DNA of 64,000 nucleotides from Pseudopedobacter sp037968815 (GCA_037968815.1 JBBKWF010000011.1:1-64000); one strand, 5' to 3'; shown: positions 25,360-35,000, counted from the stretch's first letter. Made by a program: numbers and translations. Notes: generated by a model from the sequence alone, not told the origin.

Positions 25360-26283
25360 TTAACCTTTAAATAACTCCTGATAAGCGGCATCCAAACTTC
25401 TTTCAATCCCACTACCCTTCCACTCTGGTGCTCCTGGTATGGCGCTGGCTTTCATAATTTCTTCTTTTGATTTCCCTGATTTAATCTCTTTATCAACAAA
25501 AACCAAAAGCTTTTCTAAATAATTTTGAAATGCTTTAATGTCCTCCACGCTACCCACAATTTCTTCCGGATTATAAGCATGACCAAAAATATAATTGGTT
25601 TTGCTACCGAAAGTCGTCATTGCTTTATCCAATACTTTAATCCAATTATTGATATCTGCACCTGCGTTTTTATCTATAAACGGATATCTTCTGTTAAAAA
25701 CCAAATCGCCCATATGTACCGAGTTTTGGTTCTCAAAATGAATCATAGCGTCACCATTGGTATGTCCTGCACCAAAATAATGTGCTTTAATGGTTTCTGA
25801 TCCAGTGGTGTATTTATAATCAGTTTTAAAAACTATATCTGGGTAATATTGTTCTACTATCTCTTTTCCTTTAGCCTTTGCGCTTAATGCAACTTGTTTT
25901 TGATTAGCTAAAGAGTTTTCATGAGCGACTAAATGCTTCACCAAACCCTTAAACGCAAAATTCCCACTGGTATGGTCGCCGTGATGATGGGTATTTATCA
26001 ATAAGTTAAAAGGTAAATCTGATTTCTTCTTTAACGCGGTTATTAAATGTTGGGATGGATCGATAAATTGTGAATCAACCACAACTATACCGCTATCCTT
26101 AGCTTTTTCTGGAATTAAGAACGCAATAGTGCCTCCTTTTTCTGTAAAAACTCCCAGGTTAGCAGTCAACATTTTAATTTTATACGGCTCTTGAGTTAAA
26201 ACAGAAGCAAAGCCAGCGTAATTACCTAATGCTAGCGCACCTAAAGTGATACCGCTATTGGTTAAAAAAGATCTTCTTTTCAT
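25360..26283 (-). CDS. Metallo-beta-lactamase-fold hydrolase with Tat-like signal
   Basis: A 307-residue exported MBL-fold enzyme. The N-terminus (KRRSFLTNSG then a hydrophobic run) looks like a twin-arginine signal. Zinc ligands are visible: THHHGDHTSG (about 97-106), the His in GAGHTNGDA, the Asp in MGDLVF and the His in IFGHAYN. The ligand set resembles class B metallo-beta-lactamases and related quorum or glyoxalase-like hydrolases; the actual substrate is unknown. The gene directly precedes the GNAT gene. Confidence 0.88.
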   Translation of the reverse strand: MKRRSFLTNSGITLGALALGNYAGFASVLTQEPYKIKMLTANLGVFTEKGGTIAFLIPEKAKDSGIVVVDSQFIDPSQHLITALKKKSDLPFNLLINTHHHGDHTSGNFAFKGLVKHLVAHENSLANQKQVALSAKAKGKEIVEQYYPDIVFKTDYKYTTGSETIKAHYFGAGHTNGDAMIHFENQNSVHMGDLVFNRRYPFIDKNAGADINNWIKVLDKAMTTFGSKTNYIFGHAYNPEEIVGSVEDIKAFQNYLEKLLVFVDKEIKSGKSKEEIMKASAIPGAPEWKGSGIERSLDAAYQELFKG

Positions 26284-26354
26284 AATTACAAGATAAACGC
26301 TTTTAAGTTAAAATTTGTATTATTCGGTAAGGATTGTTTTAGAAAAATAATTAA

Positions 26355-26496
26355 AAGGAGGATTGCAAATCCTTATTATTTATAAGTTCGAGATGCGCTA
26401 CGCTAACATCTGGAACAGCTAAAAACTATTCTAATAGCGAGTCAGAGACTCTTATCTATTATTTAATCCTTAGAGACGCTTCGCTTAACTCTAAGG
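26355..26496. repeat. Cluster of four short palindromes
   Basis: Four hairpins lie in a row: GGATT-GCA-AATCC (26360-26372), AGATGCG-CTA-CGC with outer CATCT (26391-26411), GAGTC-AGA-GACTC (26439-26451) and CCTTAGAG/CTCTAAGG (26468-26496). The last reaches the stop codon of the 88-residue gene. No gene lies between 26284 and 26490. These resemble the short intergenic palindromes frequent in Sphingobacteriaceae. Confidence 0.65.
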
Positions 26497-26757
26497 ACAG
26501 GTGGGAACTTCACTTCTAAGAATTTTAAACATCGGTCCATCATTTTTCACTTTTTCAATTGATTCAATCCAATATTCCCAAAACGCAGAATCAGCAGGTT
26601 CGTTTGTTCCTTGCCAATATTCGCCACCACTTAAAATGTCGGTCAGGTCGGTGGAACCGCTGTTTTCCAAATATGCTTTCAATAAATAAAGCATTGCTTC
26701 ATAGCCTTCTTTTTTCGTTATAAGTTCTGTTTGTTGGTTCTGCATTTTGGTCGCCAT
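26491..26757 (-). CDS. Small acidic protein, function unknown
   Basis: An 88-residue soluble acidic protein, not recognised. A helical N-terminal part (ELITKKEGYEAMLYLLKAYLE) is followed by a conserved-looking DLTDILSGGEYW and a PADSAFWEYWIESIEKV helix. No signal or membrane segment. The pattern looks like a real small domain rather than chance because of its regular composition. It is followed by a hairpin overlapping the stop codon. Confidence 0.6.
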   Translation of the reverse strand: MATKMQNQQTELITKKEGYEAMLYLLKAYLENSGSTDLTDILSGGEYWQGTNEPADSAFWEYWIESIEKVKNDGPMFKILRSEVPTCP

Positions 26758-26903
26758 TTATAATTTTACAATTTGATTTGTCCTGTGAGATTAATTCGGT
26801 TTACCATAACACATAACTTGTAAACTATAGCCCAGTAATTATTGATTATTATAATTAAGCTCCTAACTCCAAACCAAATTACAAAATTCCGTTCACAAAA
26901 AAA

Positions 26904-26925
26904 GCGAACCCCTTTCGGAATTCGC
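26904..26925 (-). terminator. Terminator after the 68-residue gene
   Basis: GCGAACCCC (26904-26912) and GGAATTCGC (26917-26925) pair, with two G-U pairs, round a loop that reads GAAA on the minus strand. A T run follows. It lies 24 bases past the stop codon. Confidence 0.75.
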
Positions 26926-26948
26926 CTTAAATATTTTTAATTCAGACA

Positions 26949-27155
26949 CTACATCTGATTGGCATCTCTATCAATCCCGATAGCGCCTTTATTGGTACGG
27001 GATTTATCCGCTGAAGTCTGTGAATAAGAACCTTTCTTTTGAGGTATTTCTTCTGCAGTGGTAATATCCTTAGCGTCTAAATCTTTCTTCTTGACTGGGT
27101 TTTTCTCTTTTAACTCTTCCTTAAAGTCATTCATTTTTTCTGCTGGGCTTTTCAT
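26949..27155 (-). CDS. Small hydrophilic protein, function unknown
   Basis: A 68-residue highly charged protein rich in Lys, Asp, Glu and Ser, with no hydrophobic core and probably disordered. Its start (KSPAEKMNDFKEELKEKN) and Asp/Ala-rich tail are not tied to a known family here. It has its own terminator with a GAAA loop and an AT-rich upstream region. Likely a small stress-type protein by analogy only. Confidence 0.55.
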   Translation of the reverse strand: MKSPAEKMNDFKEELKEKNPVKKKDLDAKDITTAEEIPQKKGSYSQTSADKSRTNKGAIGIDRDANQM

Positions 27156-27373
27156 AATATCTTCCTTTTAGTTTTAATAAATAGATTATAAGGCTATTAA
27201 CACAAATATGTTGCCAAGGACTATTAATAAATAAAGGAGTTATAATGAAGACTTTTGAATGATAAAATACTTGGTAAGCTCATTAATAAGTAGATGATTC
27301 TAAACAGAATCCCACAAAGTCAATCTTGACTCTTAACTCATGGCTCTTTGCTCTTGACTCCTGGCCACTGGCT

Positions 27374-28519
27374 CTAAGTCAGCAAATTCGCTTTAGCGAA
27401 AACCTCTTTTACTTTTTGTACCGTATAATCAATTTCTTCTTTGGTATTCAATTTAGAGAATGAAAACCTAATAGAGGGACGATCGGGATCACCACCTATT
27501 GCAGTTAGTACATGAGAGCCTATATTTGAACCAGATGAACAGGCGCTACCACCTGATGCTGATATTCCGTTGATATCCAAATTAAACAAAAGCATATCTG
27601 CCATATCCATTTTCGGGAAACAAACATTTAATACAGTATATAAACTTTTATCCGTCGCTGTTTCTCCGTTAAAACCAATTGCTGGTACTGCTTTTTGTAA
27701 AGCATCCATCATATAAGCTTTTAAATCTTGGATATAGTTTTTATGCACTTCCATATCAGCATAAGCTAATTCCAAAGCTTTTGCTAAACCAACAATACCG
27801 TATACATTTTCTGTTCCGCCACGCATATTACGTTCTTGTGCGCCACCGTAAAGCATCGGTTTTATTTTAATGCGTGGGTTTACAAATAAAAAGCCGACTC
27901 CTTTTGGTCCGTGTAGTTTATGAGCAGAACAAACTACAAACTGTGCTTTTAAAGTAGTTAGATCATGTGGGAAATGCCCCATTGTTTGCACTGTATCAGT
28001 ATGGAAAATGGCATTATATTTTTCAGAGATTGCACCCACTTTCTCAATATCTGTTAGCGTTCCAAGTTCGTTATTACCATGCATTAAGGAAACCAAACTC
28101 CGCTCATTGGTAGCTAATAATTCTTCTAAATGATCATAATCTATATTTCCCTTTTCATCAACGTTTACAAAACTCAGTTTAATTGCGCCAGTACTTTCCA
28201 GCATTTCCAAAGTATGCAAAACGGCATGATGCTCTATTTTGGATGTAATAGCGTGAGTTAATCCGAAATCTCTAATTCCGCATCTAATTGCCGTATTATC
28301 CGCCTCTGTTCCTCCAGAAGTAAAAAAGATATTTGCCGGCGCAGTCTTTAACAGGTTAGCAATGGATTTTCGAGCTTTTTCAACCAATGTCCGCACTTCA
28401 CGCCCATGAGAATGTATAGAGGAAGGATTTCCGTAATGATTTCCCATCACCTCCATCATTACGTTTAACACTTCTTTATCAATGGGCGTTGTTGCTGCGT
28501 TATCTAGGTATACTTTCAT
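27374..28519 (-). CDS. Cysteine desulfurase (NifS/IscS family)
   Basis: A PLP enzyme that takes sulfur from cysteine for Fe-S clusters or thiolation. The 381-residue protein has the start VYLDNAATTPID, SGGTEADNTAIR, the His of SKIEHHAVLHTLE stacking on PLP, the PLP-binding Lys in SAHKLHGPKG and the active Cys in GSACSSGS. The short Cys loop places it in the group I (IscS/NifS-like) class. No scaffold gene is adjacent. Confidence 0.94.
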   Translation of the reverse strand: MKVYLDNAATTPIDKEVLNVMMEVMGNHYGNPSSIHSHGREVRTLVEKARKSIANLLKTAPANIFFTSGGTEADNTAIRCGIRDFGLTHAITSKIEHHAVLHTLEMLESTGAIKLSFVNVDEKGNIDYDHLEELLATNERSLVSLMHGNNELGTLTDIEKVGAISEKYNAIFHTDTVQTMGHFPHDLTTLKAQFVVCSAHKLHGPKGVGFLFVNPRIKIKPMLYGGAQERNMRGGTENVYGIVGLAKALELAYADMEVHKNYIQDLKAYMMDALQKAVPAIGFNGETATDKSLYTVLNVCFPKMDMADMLLFNLDINGISASGGSACSSGSNIGSHVLTAIGGDPDRPSIRFSFSKLNTKEEIDYTVQKVKEVFAKANLLT

Positions 28520-28911
28520 GAGTTAATATTGAAGGATTGAATACCTTAACATGTGAGTTTTGAATGAGTGAATGCTTGTAAGCTAGCTAAGTTGAGTGAG
28601 TAAGTTTCGTCATTTTAACCATGTGTAAAACAAACCGTATCACTTAAATTAGTATTAATTAAATGCTTTTTCGTCCAAATCTAATATCATTCTATCAGGA
28701 AAGCAAATAGTAAGCTTATGGGCTTTGCTCCCCCTTTATCCATCAGCATGTGCTTTTTCTCATTTATATTTCTCTATGGAGTATAAAAGGGCTTTAGTTT
28801 GCCGTTTTTACGATAAAAACATTTTTCACCTTTGTTGCTTTTATGACCTGTAGATGGAAGTCTCCCAACCAAAATAATGATGTGAATGCATACGGATTGC
28901 TGTAACAGCTC
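28520..28911. other. Intergenic region without a recognised feature
   Basis: 392 bases upstream of the desulfurase and downstream of the small membrane protein gene. No frame above about 25 codons stands out and no strong hairpin was seen. It should contain the desulfurase promoter near 28530. Confidence 0.5.
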
Positions 28912-29238
28912 TTATGCGTCCCTAAGTTTTTTATCAATTTTCTTCCAACTAAAATAACCACTTAAAAGCGTGGTAACTAAGAGCAAGAGGTAAATCCATA
29001 AAGGGATGTTTTTCCCGGCAATCACCAGGTAAATATTTGCGGCATTAAAAACTAGAAAAGCACTTATAGCGGGCTTAAAAAGAGATTTATGTTTCCTTTT
29101 TTGATAAACCAACCACCAAACCGTAAGTGCAAATAAAGGAGTAGCAATTACATGTATCCCCAAAAAAATTAGTGGATCTACTTCATAATTTTCTCCTAAT
29201 TGGATATAATGCTGTTTAAAGAGTTCCCAAATATTCAT
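28912..29238 (-). CDS. Small membrane protein, function unknown
   Basis: A 108-residue protein with three predicted membrane helices (about 22-44, 53-71 and 79-96) and charged loops; the C-terminus is basic. No family recognised. It follows the flavin oxidoreductase gene by 21 bases on the same strand and is probably the last gene of the redox operon. Confidence 0.7.
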   Translation of the reverse strand: MNIWELFKQHYIQLGENYEVDPLIFLGIHVIATPLFALTVWWLVYQKRKHKSLFKPAISAFLVFNAANIYLVIAGKNIPLWIYLLLLVTTLLSGYFSWKKIDKKLRDA

Positions 29239-29259
29239 CTCCTTCTTTTGTTAAACAAT

Positions 29260-30696
29260 TTAGCCTACAAATTTGCCAAACAGGAACCTGAGAACTGCCT
29301 TTATAGTATCGTTTAAACCGCTTGTTAAGTCCTCGCTCAAAATCTTTTGGTTCACTCTAGAAGCAGTAGGATAGGGATATATTTTATTCAAGATTGTTTT
29401 GATATTCAATTTAGCAGAATTTGCGAGTATCAGTTCCTGCACCATTTCTCCAGCTTCAGGGGCCACTATGCTTCCACCTAAAAGCACTTTTTTGGAGAGA
29501 AAAGAGCCTTTGCTAATGAACAAAACAATCTTACCATAACGATAGTCATCAGTAACCGCCCGGTCATCGTCTTTAAAATCTAACACTAGCCTTTTGTAGC
29601 TTGTATCTCTTTCTTGTAGTGTTTTTTCAGTCAAGCCGAAAGTAGCCACTTGCGGATCGGTAAAAGTAACCCAAGATGAATGATCATTATCTAAACGCTT
29701 CTTAAACGGCGAGAAGAAATTATTCATTAAAAGCCTTACATGTTGCTCTGCCGTATGCGAAAACATTAGCGAACCAGCAATATCACCAGCTAAATAAACT
29801 TTAGGATTAGTTGTCCTTAAATATTTATCCGCTTTAATTTTACCGTTTTCCACTTTTATACCTGCCTTTTCTAAGGAGAGGGTATCTGTTATCAACTCTC
29901 TACCAACGGCCACCAAAACAGCATCAAAGGAAAGTGTATTGGTTTTACCATCCTTATATTTAACCAAAGCTTCGGTTTCATTTAAAAATTGATCGACCTC
30001 CGCATTCATCTCAAATTTAATTCCTTCTGCTTTTAATTGTTGCAAAAGTATTTCTGAAACTTCGGCATCGTCATGAGGCAAAATCCGATTCCCTCTTTGT
30101 ATAAAGGTGACTTCACTCCCTAATCGGCTTAAAGCCTGACCTAGCTCTATCCCGATAGGACCTGCACCTACAACCAGCAATCTTTTTGGGAGCTGATGGA
30201 TATGGAAAATACTTTCATTATTAATGGTCTTCACCAATTCAACACCTTTCACTTTTAGTTTAGCAGGTCTTGAACCAGTGGCAATTACAATGTATTTTGC
30301 AGAGTAGAGCTCATTATTAACCTCTACTGAATTTTTAGAATGAAATTTCGCCAGACCCAAAACTACATCAATGCCCTGTTCTTTTAACCACTTCGCATTT
30401 TCATGTTTTCTGATGATTTCTTGCTTATCATGAATATAAGACGTGACTTTTTGGATATCTAGCTCCCCGTTAATGGTTAAACCTAACTGAGTGCTTTTTT
30501 TAGCTTCATGAATTATTTTTGAGAGATGGATAAGCGCTTTACTAGGTACACAGCCCTCGTTTAAGCAATCACCACCAATCTGACTGTCAGATTTTACAAT
30601 CTGTAAAACCTTTAAACCAAATTTAGCGGGGACTAAGGCCGCACCCAAACCGGCAGAACCCGCTCCAATAACAATAATATCGTAATCTGTTTTCAT
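29260..30696 (-). CDS. FAD-dependent pyridine nucleotide-disulfide oxidoreductase
   Basis: A 478-residue dimeric flavoprotein of the dihydrolipoamide dehydrogenase/mercuric reductase group. FAD motif GAGSAGLGAA, the redox disulfide in GGDCLNEGCVPSKAL, NAD motif GAGPIGIELGQAL, the second FAD motif VYLAGDIAG and a C-terminal dimerisation domain are visible. It lacks the C-terminal Cys pair of MerA and has an added helix (IKAVLRFLFGKF), so its disulfide or metal substrate is unclear. The longer frame from 30774 overlaps the hydrolase gene; the ATG at 30696 fits the family and a 10-base gap. Confidence 0.9.
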   Translation of the reverse strand: MKTDYDIIVIGAGSAGLGAALVPAKFGLKVLQIVKSDSQIGGDCLNEGCVPSKALIHLSKIIHEAKKSTQLGLTINGELDIQKVTSYIHDKQEIIRKHENAKWLKEQGIDVVLGLAKFHSKNSVEVNNELYSAKYIVIATGSRPAKLKVKGVELVKTINNESIFHIHQLPKRLLVVGAGPIGIELGQALSRLGSEVTFIQRGNRILPHDDAEVSEILLQQLKAEGIKFEMNAEVDQFLNETEALVKYKDGKTNTLSFDAVLVAVGRELITDTLSLEKAGIKVENGKIKADKYLRTTNPKVYLAGDIAGSLMFSHTAEQHVRLLMNNFFSPFKKRLDNDHSSWVTFTDPQVATFGLTEKTLQERDTSYKRLVLDFKDDDRAVTDDYRYGKIVLFISKGSFLSKKVLLGGSIVAPEAGEMVQELILANSAKLNIKTILNKIYPYPTASRVNQKILSEDLTSGLNDTIKAVLRFLFGKFVG

Positions 30697-30706
30697 TTTA
30701 TTTCTT

Positions 30707-31465
30707 TTAATCGATATACCTCTTAGCCCAACTTGCAATAGCTTCTCCCACATATTCAGAATCTTTTGCATCACTTAATAAATGGTCGGCGCCACTTAAA
30801 GAAATAAAGCTTTTTGGATGATTGGCTAACTTGTAGATCTCTGCCGCATTCTCAATCCCAACAATACGATCTTCTGGCGAGTGCATAATTAAAACAGAAT
30901 GATGAAAGTTTTGTAAGTGTTTTTTAAGACTACTGGCTTCTATATCGTCAATAAACTGCTTTTTAATGGTGAACGGTTTACCTCCAATATTTACCTCGGC
31001 CTGTCCTTTTTCCTCAATCTGGCTTAAGCCACTTTTTACTAAATGCGCAACATGTGCCGCACTTGATGGCGCACCAATGGTTGCCACAGCCTTAACACTC
31101 TCTATCTCACTGGCGGCGCTTAACACAGCGGCACCACCTAAAGAATGACCTATCAATAATTTAGGCGCCTGATAATTAGCTTCTAAATAATCGGCAGCGC
31201 AAAACAAATCTGCTATGTTTGATGAAAAATTAGTATCCGAAAAATCACCCTCACTTGCTCCTAAACCAGTGAAATCAAAAAGCAAGACAGCAATGTTTTT
31301 AGCCGTTAATGTTTTACTGATGTTTCTTACTGCGGTTAAGTTTTTATTACAAGTAAAGCAATGGGCAAAGATGGCATAAGCAGTGGGTTCTGTTTCTGGC
31401 AACTCTATCCGAGCGTCAAGCTCAAGCCCATCTCTATTTTTGAAACGTATTTTTTCAGATCTCAT
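30707..31465 (-). CDS. Alpha/beta hydrolase of the OsmC-associated type
   Basis: A 252-residue serine hydrolase. Nucleophile motif GHSLGG (about 125-130), acid in HSPEDRIV and the His in GADHLLSD make the triad. Close relatives are often the N-terminal half of bifunctional hydrolase-OsmC proteins; here the OsmC part is separate at 36224-36643 in the same block. The role is probably thiol or hydroperoxide detoxification, by inference. Five bases separate it from the DUF2652 gene. Confidence 0.88.
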   Translation of the reverse strand: MRSEKIRFKNRDGLELDARIELPETEPTAYAIFAHCFTCNKNLTAVRNISKTLTAKNIAVLLFDFTGLGASEGDFSDTNFSSNIADLFCAADYLEANYQAPKLLIGHSLGGAAVLSAASEIESVKAVATIGAPSSAAHVAHLVKSGLSQIEEKGQAEVNIGGKPFTIKKQFIDDIEASSLKKHLQNFHHSVLIMHSPEDRIVGIENAAEIYKLANHPKSFISLSGADHLLSDAKDSEYVGEAIASWAKRYID

Positions 31466-31470
31466 AATTA

Positions 31471-32559
31471 CTAATTGATTAAGGGACTGTTTTCTTTTAA
31501 AGGATTTTCTTTATTTACCAAGTAGCTTAGTTGGATCAGCTTATTCTTCCACATATTGGTTAACAAATTGGTTATAAACTTCTTGATGATTCTTCCCGTC
31601 CAGGTATATTCCACAAATATTTCTGCTTCTAAAGTTGTCCTATTCTCCTCTTTAGGAATCATTTTGATGAGAAAAGTGTAACTTTTGATAAGTATTAGAG
31701 ATTTTGTTTTTTCGCCGTAAATCAATCCCTCTGCACTAGGGCTCGAGACTGTTTCAAATTTTAAATTCCCAAATTTGAGGATACAGTTATGTTCTGTACC
31801 TATACGGTTCACTCTACTCTCGTCATATTTTAGTTGCTTAATGTTTTTATCCCATTGCATTCTGTAATTGAGCTCGCTCACATATTTATATAGCGTGTTC
31901 ATGTCCGTATCAAAAACCTCGCAAAAGGTAAGATCCGCGGTTTTAGCACTGAACTCCTCGCTTTTAGCTGGATTGGGGAGACGCTTTATGTTCCCGAAGG
32001 ATGAAATGTCTTTATAGGAATAAGCCACCTCTTTTTCATCAAATATTTGCGATGTATTAATCCAATTCGCGTCTTCTGATTTTTCTTTAAAAAGTGAGCT
32101 AACCGCGTCTGTCAATAAAATATATTCCTTATGCGGGATCTTATTCTTCAAAAGCCGATGGGCTTTAATTACATCCTGACTATAAGGTTTAACAAAATCT
32201 TTAACTTTCAAAAAAACTAAATCACCATAGTGAACCACAAATTTAAGCTTCAAATCAACTGTTGTTCTGCATGAGCCGCAATTGCATATCCTAAGATTTT
32301 CATAACGTTGTATGTGCCGATGAAAGTTTTCTTCCATCACTTCAACTTGGTTCATTAAAGCCTCAAAACTAGGTAGGTCTTCGGTGTACATAAAAAGCGC
32401 ATCACCTTCTATTTCTGCCAGTTTAAGACCTATGGTATTGCTGTCTAAGAGCACTTCCAGCAATTCTGAAATGATATGGACGCTATGGATCAGTTCGTTT
32501 TCATTAACAAACTGAGTAAAGCCAGAAATATCCGGCAAAAAATAAAGCGCTTTTTTCAT
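31471..32559 (-). CDS. DUF2652 protein: cyclase-like domain plus SRPBCC-like domain
   Basis: A 362-residue protein. Residues 1-190 look like a class III nucleotide cyclase fold: LPDISGFTQFV carries Asp10, and LKLAEIEGDALFMY carries Asp53, the two positions that bind metals in cyclases. VVHYGDLVFLKV follows as the dimer-side strand. A CNCGSC cluster sits at 92-97. Residues about 210-350 resemble an SRPBCC/polyketide-cyclase ligand-binding fold. Whether it makes a cyclic nucleotide is unknown. It lies between an FMN reductase and a hydrolase on the same strand. Confidence 0.82.
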   Translation of the reverse strand: MKKALYFLPDISGFTQFVNENELIHSVHIISELLEVLLDSNTIGLKLAEIEGDALFMYTEDLPSFEALMNQVEVMEENFHRHIQRYENLRICNCGSCRTTVDLKLKFVVHYGDLVFLKVKDFVKPYSQDVIKAHRLLKNKIPHKEYILLTDAVSSLFKEKSEDANWINTSQIFDEKEVAYSYKDISSFGNIKRLPNPAKSEEFSAKTADLTFCEVFDTDMNTLYKYVSELNYRMQWDKNIKQLKYDESRVNRIGTEHNCILKFGNLKFETVSSPSAEGLIYGEKTKSLILIKSYTFLIKMIPKEENRTTLEAEIFVEYTWTGRIIKKFITNLLTNMWKNKLIQLSYLVNKENPLKENSPLIN

Positions 32560-32607
32560 TTAGAATGACTAGAGGTAATTTATAAACCTGATTTTTTAAG
32601 GGTAAAA

Positions 32608-33351
32608 CTATCTATATTCTGGATTTGGATGGTCATGATTGCTTTTATCCCATAAAGAACGCTGATTGCCATGTGCAGGAAAACCGCCTTTTAACATTTT
32701 GGCCAAATGCATAAGGTTCCAAGTCATAAAAGTGGTGTTACGGGTAGTAAAATCATTACTTAATCCGCCAGAGTTTTCATCAAGATAAGAAGGACCGGGA
32801 CCTGCTTCTCCAATCCAACCAGCATCTGCCTGTGGCGGAATCGAATAACCTAAGTGCTGTAAACTATACAAAACATTCATAGAACAGTGCTTAATACCGT
32901 CTTCATTACCGGTAACTACACAACCGCCAGCCTTGCCATAATAAGAATACTGCCCTTCTTTATTTAAAATACCGGAATTGGCATATAAACGTTCAATGGC
33001 TAAAGAAGCAATTGATGATTTTTCGCCTAACCAAATAGGGGTGCCAATAACTAAAATATCGGCTTTCATAATCTGCTCCTGAATTTTAGGCCACTCATCT
33101 ACCTTCCAACCATGCTCGGTCATATCTGGCTGAACGCCGTAAGCAATTTGATGATCCACCACCCTAAACAATTGGGTCTTAATTTTATTGGCCTCCATAA
33201 TGGTTTGTGCCATACCCATTAACCCCTCAGTATTGGAAACCTCTGGCGATTTCTTTAAAGTACAGCTTAAGAAAACGGCTGATAAGTCTGAGAAATCGGT
33301 TTTGTTATCCTGATTCCACTGTTCCTGAATTTTGTTTAGCTTAAATCTCAT
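32608..33351 (-). CDS. NADPH-dependent FMN reductase / flavodoxin-like oxidoreductase
   Basis: A 247-residue flavoprotein of the NADPH-dependent FMN reductase family. The strand-loop AVFLSCTLKKSPEVSNTEGLM binds FMN phosphate, and ADILVIGTPIWLGEKSSIASLAIERL plus GKAGGCVVTGNEDGIKHCSMNVLYSLQ are typical. It probably reduces quinones or flavins in the stress block. It heads a run of four same-strand genes down to 29260. Confidence 0.9.
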   Translation of the reverse strand: MRFKLNKIQEQWNQDNKTDFSDLSAVFLSCTLKKSPEVSNTEGLMGMAQTIMEANKIKTQLFRVVDHQIAYGVQPDMTEHGWKVDEWPKIQEQIMKADILVIGTPIWLGEKSSIASLAIERLYANSGILNKEGQYSYYGKAGGCVVTGNEDGIKHCSMNVLYSLQHLGYSIPPQADAGWIGEAGPGPSYLDENSGGLSNDFTTRNTTFMTWNLMHLAKMLKGGFPAHGNQRSLWDKSNHDHPNPEYR

Positions 33352-33541
33352 ATTGGTTTTTTTATGGATGAAGAATAACGTAAAGATTCTTAGTCCTAAA
33401 AAAAAAATCCTTACGTTTTATGTTAACTGTCGCTAAAGTGGTGCCACAATACTTGAATTTTAGCTTGGCATTACCTGATAATTAAATGAATAAAGAGTTT
33501 CTCATAAATATCGTGTAGCTGCATTGTGCTATGGTAACGGA

Positions 33542-34987
33542 CTAACTTGAACAACAGCTTAATTTTGAAACGTCTTTTCCGAATGTAATGGCTGCTAATT
33601 TTATTCCTTCTCCTAATGTCAAATAAGGATAAAAGCTATCTGCCAAATCTTTTACAGTTATTCCGTATTTGATAGCCATACTTAATTGCTGAATAAGTTC
33701 TCCACCTTCGGGTGCTACTACTCTTGCGCCAATAAGTTTGTCTGTATCCGTGTTGCGAATAAGTTTAATAAAACCTCTTGTATCATTTGCTGCAATGGCT
33801 CTTGGCACATCTTTTAATTCTATTTTGGAAACCTCGAAAGCAATATTTTGAGCTTCTGCCTCTACCTCGTCCAATCCTGCACCAGCCACTTGAGGATCGG
33901 TAAAAACAACCCAAGGCAACGAAGAATAATCGGCTTTATTTGTAGCTCCCGAAAAAGCATTTTCTACTGCAATTTTCCCTTCAAAAGCTGCCGTATAAAC
34001 AAATGATGGGGTATTGCTTACATCACCAACGGCATAAATATTGGGTAAATTGGTCTCCATCTTTTCGTTTACCAGTACATGTTCTGTTTTATCAAGTTCT
34101 AACCCAATATTTTTTAATCCTAATTTTTGAGTATTGGGTTTTATCCCGGTTACAACTACAACTTTTCCTTTTTCTATCAGCTGCGCAACAGAACCGTCTG
34201 GATATTTTCCATGAATAATTATTTCGTTTTCTTTCTCTTCGGCTTCGCCCAGCGCAGATTTCTCAAACTTTACAGCTCTGAAATTAGGAAGTATTTCTAT
34301 CCCTTCTTTTCGCATTTGAGCTTCCAATGCTTCGCTGATGTCGGGTGTTTGAGTTCTTAAAACTCTGTCTGTAAACTCAATTATACGCACTTTTACTCCC
34401 AAACGATTATAGGCCATTGCGATTTCTAAACCGATATAGCCCGCTCCCATAATTGTAATGCTTTCAGGTTTTTCTTCTAAATCAAAAAGGGAAATATTTG
34501 TTAGGTAACCGATTTCACCTAAACCTTCAATGTCCGGAATGTTGGTGGTTGCTCCTGTTGCAATTATAAATTTCAAGGCCGAATATTCTGTTGTCCCATT
34601 AACAACAATGGTTTTATTGTCTTTAAATTCTGCCCAACCAGTAACTATTTTTAGGTTTTCAAAATCGCTTACCACATCCATATATTTCTTTTCCTGAAGC
34701 GTGGCCACCAATTTTTTCTTGTCTTTGATTACCAGTGCAAAATCAATGTCAGCACCTTTGGGTTTGATGCCTGCAAAGTTGGAATGTGTAGCGTGATATG
34801 CTGTTTCTCCTGCTCTAATTAAAGTTTTAGAGGGTACGCAACCTACATTCACACAAGTGCCACCAAAATCCAGTCCGCCGTTTACCATCAATGTTGTAAG
34901 TCCTAAGCTTTCCGCTTTTATCGCAGCCGAAAACGCCGCCGAACCCCCACCAATAATAATGAGGTCAAAATAATTTTCGTTCTTCAT
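33542..34987 (-). CDS. merA: Mercury(II) reductase
   Basis: Reduces Hg2+ to volatile Hg0 with NADPH. A core-only MerA of 481 residues without the N-terminal heavy-metal domain. The FAD motif GGGSAAFSAA, the redox pair in GGTCVNVGCVPSK and the NAD motif GAGYIGLEIA are followed by SFYPYLTLGEGIKLA. The C-terminal vicinal Cys pair (SKLSCCSS) that hands Hg2+ to the active site is diagnostic. The ATG at 34987 is preferred (a second ATG is adjacent); a longer frame runs into merTP. It is the third gene of the ArsR-merTP-merA operon. Confidence 0.95.
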   Translation of the reverse strand: MKNENYFDLIIIGGGSAAFSAAIKAESLGLTTLMVNGGLDFGGTCVNVGCVPSKTLIRAGETAYHATHSNFAGIKPKGADIDFALVIKDKKKLVATLQEKKYMDVVSDFENLKIVTGWAEFKDNKTIVVNGTTEYSALKFIIATGATTNIPDIEGLGEIGYLTNISLFDLEEKPESITIMGAGYIGLEIAMAYNRLGVKVRIIEFTDRVLRTQTPDISEALEAQMRKEGIEILPNFRAVKFEKSALGEAEEKENEIIIHGKYPDGSVAQLIEKGKVVVVTGIKPNTQKLGLKNIGLELDKTEHVLVNEKMETNLPNIYAVGDVSNTPSFVYTAAFEGKIAVENAFSGATNKADYSSLPWVVFTDPQVAGAGLDEVEAEAQNIAFEVSKIELKDVPRAIAANDTRGFIKLIRNTDTDKLIGARVVAPEGGELIQQLSMAIKYGITVKDLADSFYPYLTLGEGIKLAAITFGKDVSKLSCCSS

Positions 34988-35000
34988 CATGTGTAGTATT

